Source: Ensifer adhaerens
Lineage (GTDB): Bacteria; Pseudomonadota; Alphaproteobacteria; Rhizobiales; Rhizobiaceae
Length of the DNA: 64,000 bases
Direction: 5' to 3'
NCBI RefSeq assembly: GCF_002940685.1
Contig: NZ_PNFP01000003.1
Location: forward strand, 62,001-126,000
Position numbers and translations under genes: made by a program. A model generated the notes under the pieces. It made no database searches. It was not told the DNA's origin and worked only from the letters and a program-made list of their open reading frames with translations. Shown here one piece after another: positions 26,683-34,809 of this stretch (positions are counted from its first letter, which is position 1; every line of letters begins with the position of its first letter).

Positions 26683-27744
26683 ATGGTTGAGTATCGCTAT
26701 CTTGGGAAGAGCGCCCTCAAAGTGTCGCCGCTGACGCTCGGGTCGATGATGTTCGGCAACCAGACGCCGGACGATGTCGCCTTCCGCATCATCGACAAGG
26801 CGCGCGAGCAGGGCATCAATTTCATCGACACGGCCGACGTCTACCACGACGGCAAGTCGGAGGAGGTGGTCGGGCGCGGCATCAAGGCGCATCGCGATCA
26901 CTGGGTGGTGGCGACGAAGTTCGTCAATTCGCGCCAGAAGGGGCCGAACCTTGGCGGCTATTCGCGCAAGTGGGTGTACCAGACGGTCGAGAATTCGCTG
27001 CGCAATCTCGGCACGGACTATATCGACATCCTCTATTTCCACCGCGCCGTCTTCGATGCGCCGCTGGAAGAGCCCGTGCGGGCGATCGCCGATCTGATCA
27101 AGGCCGGCAAGCTGCGCTACTTCGGGGTTTCGAACTTTCGCGGATGGCGCATTGCTGAGGTCGCCCATCTCGCCGACCAGCTCGGCATCGACCGGCCGAT
27201 CGCCAGCCAGCCGCTCTACAACATCGTCAACCGGACCGCCGAGGCCGAGCAATTGCCGGCGGCCGCGGCCTATGGACTGGGTGCGGTATCCTACAGCCCG
27301 CTGGCGCGTGGTGTCCTGACAGGCAAGTACAATCCCGGCGAAGCGCCGGCTGCCGATACCCGCGCCGGGCGTGGCGACAAGCGCATGCACGACGTCGAAT
27401 TCCGCGAAGAATCGATCGCGATCGCCAGGCAGATTGCCGCGCATGCCGAGGCCAAGGGCGTTGCTGCCGCCGATTTTGCGCTCGCCTGGGTGCTGAACAA
27501 CCGGCTGATCACCTCGACCATCGCCGGCCCGCGCACCGAAGAGCATTGGGATGGCTACATTCGCGCGCTCGACGTCAAGCTCGATGCGGAAGACGAGGCC
27601 CTGGTCGATCGGCTGGTTGCGCCCGGTCATCCGTCGACCCCGGGCTTCACCGATCCCGGCCATCCGCTCGAAGGGCGCGAGCCGCGCTCCGGTGCGGCGG
27701 AAGCCGAGATCATTCCTCTTGCCCGTGCGCAGCGCGTCGCCTGA
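26683..27744 (+). CDS. aldo/keto reductase
   Basis: A 353-residue (beta/alpha)8 NADPH-dependent reductase. The catalytic set is visible: Asp and Tyr in IDTADVYHDG (residues about 48-57), Lys in VVATKF and His in LYFHRA (in place of the more usual VHR). The C-terminal cofactor region reads STIAGPRTEEH. It is the last gene of the transporter operon (GAGAAACTGA upstream of ATG 26683), ending at a strong terminator. It probably reduces an aldehyde or ketone formed during breakdown of the imported compound. Confidence 0.9.
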   Translation: MVEYRYLGKSALKVSPLTLGSMMFGNQTPDDVAFRIIDKAREQGINFIDTADVYHDGKSEEVVGRGIKAHRDHWVVATKFVNSRQKGPNLGGYSRKWVYQTVENSLRNLGTDYIDILYFHRAVFDAPLEEPVRAIADLIKAGKLRYFGVSNFRGWRIAEVAHLADQLGIDRPIASQPLYNIVNRTAEAEQLPAAAAYGLGAVSYSPLARGVLTGKYNPGEAPAADTRAGRGDKRMHDVEFREESIAIARQIAAHAEAKGVAAADFALAWVLNNRLITSTIAGPRTEEHWDGYIRALDVKLDAEDEALVDRLVAPGHPSTPGFTDPGHPLEGREPRSGAAEAEIIPLARAQRVA

Positions 27745-27748
27745 CGAT

Positions 27749-27787
27749 TTTCCGCCGGGCCTTTCCGCCGGGCCTTTCCGCCGGGCC
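27749..27787. repeat. three tandem copies of a 13-bp repeat
   Basis: TTTCCGCCGGGCC occurs three times in perfect tandem (27749-27761, 27762-27774, 27775-27787), starting 5 nt after the aldo/keto reductase stop and ahead of the terminator. The role is unknown; it may have arisen by slippage. Confidence 0.9.
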
Positions 27788-27810
27788 CGGCTGGTCAATC
27801 GAATTCAGAC

Positions 27811-27846
27811 AAGCCCCGGATCATCGGTCCGGGGCTTCGTTTTTTT
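27811..27846 (+). terminator. Rho-independent terminator after the aldo/keto reductase
   Basis: A perfect 10-bp stem AAGCCCCGGA / TCCGGGGCTT with a 7-nt loop, followed by CG and seven T residues (27840-27846). It ends the rightward transporter/reductase operon just before the convergent amidohydrolase stop. Confidence 0.93.
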
Positions 27847-27851
27847 CAGTT

Positions 27852-28805
27852 CTACTCAGCCGCTACCGCTTGCTCGTGCCGCAAGCCGAGGAGGCGTCGG
27901 GCATTGCCGCCGGCAACGAGGCGCGCCTCCTGCTCGTTCAACCCGGCCTGCGCCAGGCTCTGCCGCAATTCGTGTCCGTTGAGCGCTGCAAGGATCGGCC
28001 AATCCGTGCCGGCAAGCACCCGTTCCGCACCGAAGAAGCCGGTCAGCGTTCGAATGATGTCGGGATCATGCCCCATCGTGTCGAAGTAGATGTTGGGCCG
28101 GCGTCCGGCCGCCCGCTCGGCGCGACCATAGATGCCGCCACGCGCCGCCTGGACGATTGCGCCAAGACCGAGCGTGGCAAAGATCAGATGCAGGTCCGGC
28201 AGTTCGTCGATCAGCGAAGACTGGATAACCGACAGGAAGGCGACGCCGTTCATCAGACCACGACCGAGCGAATTGCCGAGATTGCCGGCACCCTTGATCA
28301 GAACCTCGGCGTTCGGATGGGCAACAGGATGCACGAACACCGGCACCTTTTGACGCGCGGCGACTTCGAGCGTTGGTCGCGCGGCGGGATCGCCGATGAA
28401 CTTGCCGTCGCGTGCACTGTCGATCACCAGACCAGAAAGACCGAGTTCCACGATCGCGCGTTCGGCTTCGCGCGCCGCCGCCTCGCCGGCGAAGGCATCG
28501 ACGACGGCAAAACCGGCGAGCGACGGATGCTCCTGAGAAAGTGTCGCGAGCCAGTCGTTGGCTTCCCGCACGGCCGCGATCGGTACGTTCCCCTCCATGC
28601 CGAAGAGGCTTTCGATCGTCGCAGTGACCACGGCAAGCGATACGCCGCTTTGCTCAAGCTCATCGACCAGGGCTTGGGGCGTGGTGATCTTCCGGTGCGT
28701 GTCTGGCGAAAATGCGCCGGCGGGCTTTTCATGTTTGCCTCCGGGGCGCCAGGCGGGCGGCCACAGATGGGCGTGGACATCGACGATATCGAGCGGCGCG
28801 GTCAT
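27852..28805 (-). CDS. amidohydrolase-family (TIM-barrel) hydrolase/decarboxylase
   Basis: A 317-residue amidohydrolase_2 protein. The metal-binding HxH is at the N-terminus (DVHAHLWPP), a further His in VFVHPVAHPN and the C-terminal Asp in VLAGTDWPIL. This COG2159-type group includes decarboxylases and lactone or amide hydrolases. Its start overlaps the SsuD-like monooxygenase stop by 4 nt, so the two are co-transcribed leftwards. It may process the product of the monooxygenase. The substrate is unknown. Confidence 0.85.
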   Translation of the reverse strand: MTAPLDIVDVHAHLWPPAWRPGGKHEKPAGAFSPDTHRKITTPQALVDELEQSGVSLAVVTATIESLFGMEGNVPIAAVREANDWLATLSQEHPSLAGFAVVDAFAGEAAAREAERAIVELGLSGLVIDSARDGKFIGDPAARPTLEVAARQKVPVFVHPVAHPNAEVLIKGAGNLGNSLGRGLMNGVAFLSVIQSSLIDELPDLHLIFATLGLGAIVQAARGGIYGRAERAAGRRPNIYFDTMGHDPDIIRTLTGFFGAERVLAGTDWPILAALNGHELRQSLAQAGLNEQEARLVAGGNARRLLGLRHEQAVAAE

Positions 28806-29902
28806 TCGGCGGCAACCTTTCTCGCTTCGCGTTCGGCGATCCCGGCCTTGACGAGCGGCACGACATCGCGCCCGTAGGTCACGGTGTCCTCGGTCGGGTA
28901 AAAACCGCGGACCAGGAAGTTTGAAACGCCGGCATCGTAATAGTCGAGGATGGCGTCTGCGACCTGCTCCGGCGTTCCGACCAGCGCCGTCGAGTTCCCG
29001 CCGGCGCCGCTTGCTTCCGCGACTTCGGTCCAGAGCCGCTTGTCCAAAACCTTGCCGCGCCTTGCTGCCTCCCGCAGACGAACCGAGCCGACATTCGACG
29101 GCAGCTTCTCGCCGTTGCCGCCGGCCGAGCGGGCCACCTGCGACCTGACCTTCTCAAGGATATTCGCTGCCTTTGCCCAGGCGGCGTCTTCGGTGTCAGC
29201 GACCACGGTGCGGAAGGCGAGGGTGAAGCGGATGTCTTCGGCCGCGCGACCGCTGGCGACCGCTGCCGCCCGCACCTTGCCGATGGTTTCCCGTGCGCCG
29301 TCGAGCGGTTCGCCCCAGAGCGCGTAGACATCCGCATGCTTGCCGGCAACGGCGATCGCCGCGTCCGACGAGCCGCCGAAGGAAATCGGGATTCGTGGCT
29401 TCTGAAACGGCTTGACCTGGCTGAAGGCCCCCTTGAACCTGTAGAAGCGCCCCTCGTGATCAAAAGGCCGGTCGCTCTCCCAGACCTTCTTCAGCACCTG
29501 GAGATATTCATCGGTGCGGGCATAGCGGGTGTCATGATCCTCGAAATCGCCGTCGCGGGCCTGATCCGTGTCGGATCCACCGGTGATGATATGCACCCAC
29601 AGGCGGCCTTCGGAGAACTGGTCGAGCGTGGCAAGCTGGCGCGCGCCGAGCGTCGGCGCCATCAGGCCCGGCCGGTGGGCAAGCAGCGCCCCGATGCGCT
29701 CGGTCTGGCCAAAGACATAGGCCGCGATCTGGTTGTTGTCGGGCCATTGTGCAAACTGGCCGATCAGCAGACGGTCGATGCCCGCCGCTTCCGCCGCCTG
29801 AACATGATTGCGGATGTAGGCCTTGTCGATGATCGGACCCGAGGCGGGCACGATGTCGGACCCTTCCCTGTTGGAGGTGTGACCAATGAATTCGGGGCGC
29901 AT
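28802..29902 (-). CDS. SsuD-like FMNH2-dependent monooxygenase (LLM class)
   Basis: A 366-residue luciferase-like monooxygenase close in pattern to alkanesulfonate monooxygenase SsuD. Key segments are the SEGRLWVHIITGGSD strand near residue 100, GDFEDHDTRYARTDEYL directly after it, and ISFGGSSDAAIAVAGKHADVY near 180. SsuD enzymes release sulfite from C1-C10 sulfonates with FMNH2 from a separate NAD(P)H:FMN reductase. No such reductase gene lies nearby. It begins a two-gene leftward unit, divergent from the binding protein at 30249. Sulfonate or sulfone oxidation is likely, and the exact compound open. Confidence 0.88.
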   Translation of the reverse strand: MRPEFIGHTSNREGSDIVPASGPIIDKAYIRNHVQAAEAAGIDRLLIGQFAQWPDNNQIAAYVFGQTERIGALLAHRPGLMAPTLGARQLATLDQFSEGRLWVHIITGGSDTDQARDGDFEDHDTRYARTDEYLQVLKKVWESDRPFDHEGRFYRFKGAFSQVKPFQKPRIPISFGGSSDAAIAVAGKHADVYALWGEPLDGARETIGKVRAAAVASGRAAEDIRFTLAFRTVVADTEDAAWAKAANILEKVRSQVARSAGGNGEKLPSNVGSVRLREAARRGKVLDKRLWTEVAEASGAGGNSTALVGTPEQVADAILDYYDAGVSNFLVRGFYPTEDTVTYGRDVVPLVKAGIAEREARKVAAE

Positions 29903-30248
29903 GGAAAACTCCTTCAGAAGGCTAGGCGCGTAGAAGGCAATAATCTATTTATTTGATGTATTTTGTCGATTGCGTTTTCCCGGCCAACCTTGGCATGGAT
30001 TGTCACGCGATCGGCGATATGGGAACTTTTCCTCCAATGCGGCGGTGTTCCCAAACCCTCACTTCGTCTTCGCGCGGCACAGGGACGCGGCAACAAGCAT
30101 GCCCTGAGTAGGTTTTTTCAGAAAAGCCGCGGACTTTAGAATTACACTATCTCGATAAATATAGTAGAGTTTATATGGTCTGACCAACACCCCGACGGGG
30201 TGCTGGAGAAACCGGCGTGCCTGCGCTCGCCTGCTTGGGGATACTCAG
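29903..30248. promoter_or_regulatory. 346-nt divergent promoter region with leader hairpin
   Basis: Lies between the SsuD-like gene (left) and the solute-binding-protein gene (right). It is AT-rich near 29940-29970 and 30130-30180. A short hairpin CACCCC-GAC-GGGGTG sits in the leader of the rightward gene around 30189-30203, without a T-run. A loose GGGAAC...GTTCCC repeat spans 30021-30052. No riboswitch class is recognised and no gene is supported. Confidence 0.45.
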
Positions 30249-31883
30249 ATGACATCACGACAGACAGGGACATTGAAGCCGACGCGCCGTGCGTTTCTGC
30301 TCTCCTCCGTTGCACTTGCGACCGCGGTGGCGGTGCCATTGCTGCCGGTGCCTTCGTTCGCCGCTGCCGAAGAGCCGGCGCGCGGCGGCAGTGTCTCGAT
30401 CAACATCGGCACGGAGCCGCCGGTTCTCGTGCTCATCGCCCACAGTGCCGGCGCCGCCTATTACATCAGCGGCAAGGCGACCGAGAGCCTGCTGACCTAT
30501 GACAAGGAGTTCAATCCTCAGCCGCTGCTCGCCACCGAGTGGACGGTGAGCGAAGATGGTCTGCGCTACTGGTTCAAGCTGCGCCAGGGCGTTCGTTGGC
30601 ACGATGGCAAGGAATTCACCGCCGAAGACGTCGCTTTCTCGATCCTGGCGCTGAAGGAAAACCATCCGCGCGGCCGCGCGACCTTTGCCCATGTAAAAGA
30701 GGCCAATGTTCTCAATTCGCATGAGGTGGAGCTGATCCTCGCCAAGCCGGCCCCTTATCTTTTGACCGCCTTTGCCAGCTTCGAGGCGCCGATCGTTCCG
30801 AAGCATCTCTATGAGGGGACGAAGATTGCGGAAAACCCGCACAACGTCGCGCCTGTTGGAACCGGCCCCTACAAGTTCGTCGAATGGGTTCGCGGAAGCC
30901 ATGCGCTTTTCGTGCGCAACGAGGACTATTGGGGGGCGCCCAAGCCCTATCTCGATCAGATCATCTTCCGCTTCATCATCGATCCGGCTGCAGCCGTCGC
31001 CGCGATCGAGACCGGCGAAGTGCAGGTTTCCACGGCCAATCTGCCGCTCACCGACATCGACCGCCTGAAGGCCAATCCGAACCTGGTCGTCGATACCGAC
31101 CCGGCGCCCTATTCGCCGAGCATCGCCCGCGCCGAGTTCAACCTCGAGAACAAGTATCTGGCCGACATCAAGGTGCGCCATGCGATCGCGCATGCGGTCG
31201 ACAAGGACTTCATCGTCAATACCGTCTATCTCGGCTACGCCACCCGCCTCGACGGGCCTGTCAGTCCGGACCTTGCGAAGTTCTATTCGCCTGACGTTCC
31301 CAAATACGAGTTCGACCCGGCGAAAGCGGAAAAGCTCTTGGACGAGGCAGGCTACGCCCGTGGCGCCGATGGCTTCCGCTTCAAGCTGTTCATCGATCCG
31401 ACCCAGCCGTCCGGCCCTCCCAAGCAGACCGCGGAATACATCGCCCAGGCGCTCGCCAAGGTGGGCATCAAGGTGGAACTGCGAACGCAGGATTTTGCAA
31501 CCTTCGTCAAGCGCGTCTTCACCGATCGCGACTTCGACATCGCCATTGAAGGCATGAGCAATCTCTACGACCCGACAGTCGGCGTCCAGCGCCTCTACTG
31601 GTCGAAGAACTTCAAGCCGGGGGTGCCCTTCACCAACGGCTCGAAGTATTCGAACCCGGAGGTCGACCGGCTGCTCGAGACGGCCGCCGTCGAGATCGAT
31701 CCGAAGAAGCGCCTGCAACTCTTCAACGAGTTCCAGAAGCTGGTGGTCCAGGACCTGCCGACGCTCGACATCGTCACTCCGGCTGTCATCACCGTCTTCG
31801 ACAAGCGGGTGAAGAACCTGAAACTGGGTGTCGAGCATCTCTGGAGCAACGGGGCGGATATCTATCTCGACGGGCAATCGTGA
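30249..31883 (+). CDS. ABC transporter solute-binding protein, family 5 (Tat-exported)
   Basis: A 544-residue SBP_bac_5 protein of the DppA/OppA type. The N-terminus has a twin-arginine signal (PTRRAFLLSSVALATAV), so it is probably folded before export. The family core contains NPQPLLATEWTVSEDGL, FKLRQGVRWHDGKEFTAEDV and APVGTGPYKFVEW. It is the only binding protein in this locus and is the natural partner of the DppBCDF-like proteins at 22761-26668, which have none of their own. The ribosome-binding site before ATG 30249 is weak. The ligand cannot be read but an organosulfur compound fits the context. Confidence 0.92.
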   Translation: MTSRQTGTLKPTRRAFLLSSVALATAVAVPLLPVPSFAAAEEPARGGSVSINIGTEPPVLVLIAHSAGAAYYISGKATESLLTYDKEFNPQPLLATEWTVSEDGLRYWFKLRQGVRWHDGKEFTAEDVAFSILALKENHPRGRATFAHVKEANVLNSHEVELILAKPAPYLLTAFASFEAPIVPKHLYEGTKIAENPHNVAPVGTGPYKFVEWVRGSHALFVRNEDYWGAPKPYLDQIIFRFIIDPAAAVAAIETGEVQVSTANLPLTDIDRLKANPNLVVDTDPAPYSPSIARAEFNLENKYLADIKVRHAIAHAVDKDFIVNTVYLGYATRLDGPVSPDLAKFYSPDVPKYEFDPAKAEKLLDEAGYARGADGFRFKLFIDPTQPSGPPKQTAEYIAQALAKVGIKVELRTQDFATFVKRVFTDRDFDIAIEGMSNLYDPTVGVQRLYWSKNFKPGVPFTNGSKYSNPEVDRLLETAAVEIDPKKRLQLFNEFQKLVVQDLPTLDIVTPAVITVFDKRVKNLKLGVEHLWSNGADIYLDGQS

Positions 31884-31969
31884 ATGATCTCGATGAGCAA
31901 TCGTCGAAGCGCGTGCAGCCGGCGAGTTAACCGGCTGCATCGTCTTTTCTTCAATTTCGGAGTTGCTGC

Positions 31970-33193
31970 GTGACGATATCCAAGGCATTGGCCCTTTCCC
32001 GTCCGACGCGCGCGGAGCTTCTGGCGCGCGTTCCGGGCTTTGTGTCCGAGGTCGCAAAGGGCGCGTCTGAGCGAGACCTGTCGCGTGAGCTTCCCTTCGA
32101 AGCCTTCAAGCTGTTTCGCGAGCTCGAACTTGGGACCTTGCGCATCCCCGTCGCACTCGGGGGACCGGGCGGTTCCGTTGCCGACTATATCGAGATGATC
32201 GCCGCGATCGGCGCTGCCGATTCCAACGTCGCGCACGCCCTTCGGTCCCATTTCAACTATGTCGAAAACGTCATCTTGAGCGAGCCTCGCGAACGCGATG
32301 CCGGAGCGGTCGAACTGATCCTCGCCGGAAAGCTCTTCGGCGGCGCGCATACCGAGCAAGGCACGGCTCGTCCCGGCCAGGTGACGACGACGATCGTCAG
32401 GCGGGGTGACACCTACAGGCTCAACGGTCGCAAGTGGTATGCCACAGGCACGGCCTTCGCAGACTTCGCCTCGTTCAGTGCGCTGGACGAAGAAGGACAG
32501 GCGGTCGGTGTTCTCCTGCCGGTCGACCGGCAGGGCATTACCATTCTCGACGACTGGGACGGCATGGGCCAGCGGCTGACGGCGAGCGGCGGCGTGATCC
32601 TCGACAATGTCGAGGTGTTTCCGCACGAGTTGGCCCGCCGCAGCCTCGATAATCTCGTCGGTCGCCATTGCTCGACGCTGCGGCAATTGCACCTTGCGGC
32701 AAGTGCGGCTGGCGCGGTGCGCAATGTTCTTTCGGATGGCCTAGCCTACGTCCGCAAGCAGGCCCGCTCCGCAGCGCACAGCAGCGCCGAAACAGCCGAT
32801 CAGGACCCCTTTGTCCAGCAGGTCATTGGCGAGATTGCCGCGAATTCCTTCGCGATCGATACGGCGATCGCAGCCGCTGCGGCGGCGCTGGACCGCACGG
32901 TTGCAGCACTTGGCGGAGGAAGGGACGTCGAGATCGAGGATGCGTTGATCGCCAGCGCGCTTTCAACGGCGCGCGCGCAACTCGTTCTTGGCCAACTTGG
33001 GCTGCGAAGCGCCGAGCGCATGTTCGAACTCGGTGGGGGGTCGGCGACGTCCCGCAACAACAATTTCGATCGGCACTGGCGCAACATCCGCACGGTCCTC
33101 AACCACAATCCTCTGCTGCACAAGTCCCGTGTGCTGGGCGACTACCTGCTGAACGGCACGACGACGCATCTGAGGGAAGGGAAGGTGTTTTGA
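31970..33193 (+). CDS. DszC/SfnC-like acyl-CoA-dehydrogenase-fold flavin monooxygenase (copy 2)
   Basis: A 407-residue protein, GTG start at 31970. The fold is acyl-CoA dehydrogenase-like: N-terminal helices with ELELGTLRIPVALGGPGGSV, a beta domain around YRLNGRKWYATGTAFADF, and a C-terminal segment with RNNNFDRHWRNIRTVLNHNP, which matches the C-terminal HDR/HWRN pattern of DszC-type monooxygenases rather than acyl-CoA dehydrogenases. It follows the binding-protein gene by 86 nt. With the copy at 20177 it gives the locus two candidate sulphur-oxidising enzymes. The reductant is presumably FMNH2. Confidence 0.87.
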   Translation: MTISKALALSRPTRAELLARVPGFVSEVAKGASERDLSRELPFEAFKLFRELELGTLRIPVALGGPGGSVADYIEMIAAIGAADSNVAHALRSHFNYVENVILSEPRERDAGAVELILAGKLFGGAHTEQGTARPGQVTTTIVRRGDTYRLNGRKWYATGTAFADFASFSALDEEGQAVGVLLPVDRQGITILDDWDGMGQRLTASGGVILDNVEVFPHELARRSLDNLVGRHCSTLRQLHLAASAAGAVRNVLSDGLAYVRKQARSAAHSSAETADQDPFVQQVIGEIAANSFAIDTAIAAAAAALDRTVAALGGGRDVEIEDALIASALSTARAQLVLGQLGLRSAERMFELGGGSATSRNNNFDRHWRNIRTVLNHNPLLHKSRVLGDYLLNGTTTHLREGKVF

Positions 33194-33338
33194 GCCCCCC
33201 TGGCAAAGGACGCGACAGTCTGTTGCGGGCACCCGGGCGGTCGCGGCCGTCTCGACTGCAACGGCGAAGCGCTGCGACCGAGAAGGCGCATCGCCGCGTG
33301 ACGCGAATACATTCTGAGCCGCCGCCGATCCTAGGCGC

Positions 33339-33548
33339 CTACCTAGGCGAACGCCTGTCCGGGACCGTCCTCTTGCGGTAGCGTTCCTGCAGCAACTTCA
33401 CATATCTGCGCCTGATGTCATCGACGGAAATGTCTCCCCTGATCCAGAGCGTCAAGAGGGCCTGAAATTCCGCATGGTCGTCGATCGGAAAACCAAGATC
33501 GCGCCATTTGGCAATGACGCGATCGGCTATGTCTTTGCGGGTCGTCAT
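33339..33548 (-). CDS. small conserved-looking protein, unknown function
   Basis: A 69-residue basic protein from ATG 33548, with GGAAG 4 nt upstream. It is helical in composition and ends in a run of Arg and Lys (VKLLQERYRKRTVPDRRSPR). The middle, HAEFQALLTLWIRGDISVDDIRRRY, looks like a genuine folded segment rather than a shadow frame. It lies alone between the DszC-like gene and the SyrB-like genes, on the opposite strand to both. No family is recognised; it may be a small nucleic-acid-binding or regulatory protein. Confidence 0.5.
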   Translation of the reverse strand: MTTRKDIADRVIAKWRDLGFPIDDHAEFQALLTLWIRGDISVDDIRRRYVKLLQERYRKRTVPDRRSPR

Positions 33549-33717
33549 CTGGCTTCCATCGTCTTGGGCCGCGCGGCGTGAAGATTGTCTCTGCAAAAGA
33601 CGGCTTCACGCAATGTAGCACCGATATCGACGGAGTCCCGACCGCGTTGCCGGAGTAACCATTGACACCGCGCTTCGCTCGTCGGAAAAGTTCTCTAGAG
33701 CTGGAGAGGGAAAACTC

Positions 33718-34137
33718 ATGGCAGATGAAATCAAACCGGTTGAGACCACCGCCGCCGTCGAAGCGACCGCGCCGGCAGACGTGACTGCGCCCAAGAAGCG
33801 CGGGCCGCGGGCAAAGAAAGTGGCTGCGGATGCAGCGACGGCAGAGGCAAGTGTTGCGCCGGCCGCCAAGAGGGGCCGCAAGCGCAAGGAAAGCCCGGCC
33901 GAGGTGAAGGCGGCAAGCCAGGCGGCGCCTGTCGTCAAGGCAAGAGCAAAGGCTGCCACCAAGGCGACCGGGAAAAAGACGGCGCCGAAGCCGACGGCAC
34001 AAGCGCCGGCTCCAGTCCTCGACGAGATTGCGGATCTTCTTCAGCTGGAGGAAGAGAATGCGCGGCTGCGCAAGGCGCTCGCCGAGAAACTGCGGGCGGA
34101 GAATGCCGATCTGCGCAAGCGGCTCGGGCTCAACTGA
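33718..34137 (+). CDS. syrB: SyrB-like transcriptional regulator
   Basis: A 139-residue, Lys/Ala-rich protein resembling the Sinorhizobium SyrB group, which was linked to control of symbiosis (syr) genes. Residues 1-95 are low complexity with basic patches (KKRGPRAKK, KRGRKRKE) like a histone-H1 tail. The C-terminal 40 residues form a coiled coil: DEIADLLQLEEENARLRKAL followed by a second heptad run. GGAGAGGG lies upstream of ATG 33718. A hairpin terminator follows, so it is a separate transcription unit from the next two genes. DNA binding through the basic patches is probable but unproven. Confidence 0.8.
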   Translation: MADEIKPVETTAAVEATAPADVTAPKKRGPRAKKVAADAATAEASVAPAAKRGRKRKESPAEVKAASQAAPVVKARAKAATKATGKKTAPKPTAQAPAPVLDEIADLLQLEEENARLRKALAEKLRAENADLRKRLGLN

Positions 34138-34148
34138 TCACTCGGTGA

Positions 34149-34176
34149 AAGGCCGACCGTTCATGCGGTCGGCCTT
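34149..34176 (+). terminator. terminator of the first SyrB-like gene
   Basis: A perfect 11-bp stem AAGGCCGACCG / CGGTCGGCCTT with a 6-nt loop, 11 nt after the stop; a TTTT run comes 12 nt later. Confidence 0.75.
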
Positions 34177-34231
34177 CGTCATCGCGTCTTTTCGAGATGG
34201 GCCTGGCATAAGTCCGGGGTGACGGGACATC

Positions 34232-34765
34232 ATGAAATCACCATGGAAGTTCTTGCTTGATCTGGCGTCGAGAAGAAGCGCCGAGCAGCCGGAGGGCGTG
34301 CCTGAAGCCGGGCTCGAAGAACATCGTGCGCCCCCGACGGCGACGGACGCCCCTGTTGTCATTCCGAGACCTGTTGAGGCGGCCGGGACTGTAGAGGCGG
34401 CGGCGGTCGAAGTCGAAAGCGATCCTGGTGCCGAAGGAACAGGTAACGTTGTTGTCGAGACTGTCGGCGATAAAACAGGTTCGGCCGTTGCGTCCGCGCA
34501 GGCGCGCGCCACCGAAGCGGTCGATCGGCCCAGACGAAAACCTTCCAAACAGCAGGCACCGGGCAAGAAATCGAACGCGCGAAACGTTGCGGTGGCTGCC
34601 GGTGTCGAGTATGGAGCTGCAAGCTCCGACGCCCGCGTGCCGCCGATCGCCTTTGCCGATGAGGTAGCCGCACTAGACGAGGACATCAGACAACTGAGGC
34701 GGCAGCTGGCAATAAAGCTGTCCTTGCAGAACGCTCAACTCAAGAAGTTGCTCGAGCGATTTTAA
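34232..34765 (+). CDS. SyrB-like small regulator, paralogue 2
   Basis: A 177-residue protein. The first 140 residues are low complexity (Ala, Glu, Val, Pro) with one basic patch, RPRRKPSKQQAPGKKSNAR. The C-terminus, DEVAALDEDIRQLRRQLA and then LKKLLERF, is the same coiled-coil arrangement as the neighbouring SyrB-like protein, so I call it a diverged paralogue. Its stop TAA overlaps a possible ATG of the next frame. The ribosome-binding site at ATG 34232 is weak. Function unknown beyond the family link. Confidence 0.7.
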   Translation: MKSPWKFLLDLASRRSAEQPEGVPEAGLEEHRAPPTATDAPVVIPRPVEAAGTVEAAAVEVESDPGAEGTGNVVVETVGDKTGSAVASAQARATEAVDRPRRKPSKQQAPGKKSNARNVAVAAGVEYGAASSDARVPPIAFADEVAALDEDIRQLRRQLAIKLSLQNAQLKKLLERF

Positions 34766-34809
34766 TGCGCCTGGCGCGCCAGCCTGCCGCTCGTGACCCC
34801 TGGATATCG

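Noticed and set aside
30189-30248. Possible SAM-type riboswitch in the leader of the binding-protein gene, considered because of the sulphur context
   Set aside because: The hairpin and flanking bases do not match any riboswitch consensus I know.
30255-32057. Minus-strand 600-residue open frame
   Set aside because: Antisense to the family-5 binding protein, whose Tat signal and core motifs are unmistakable.
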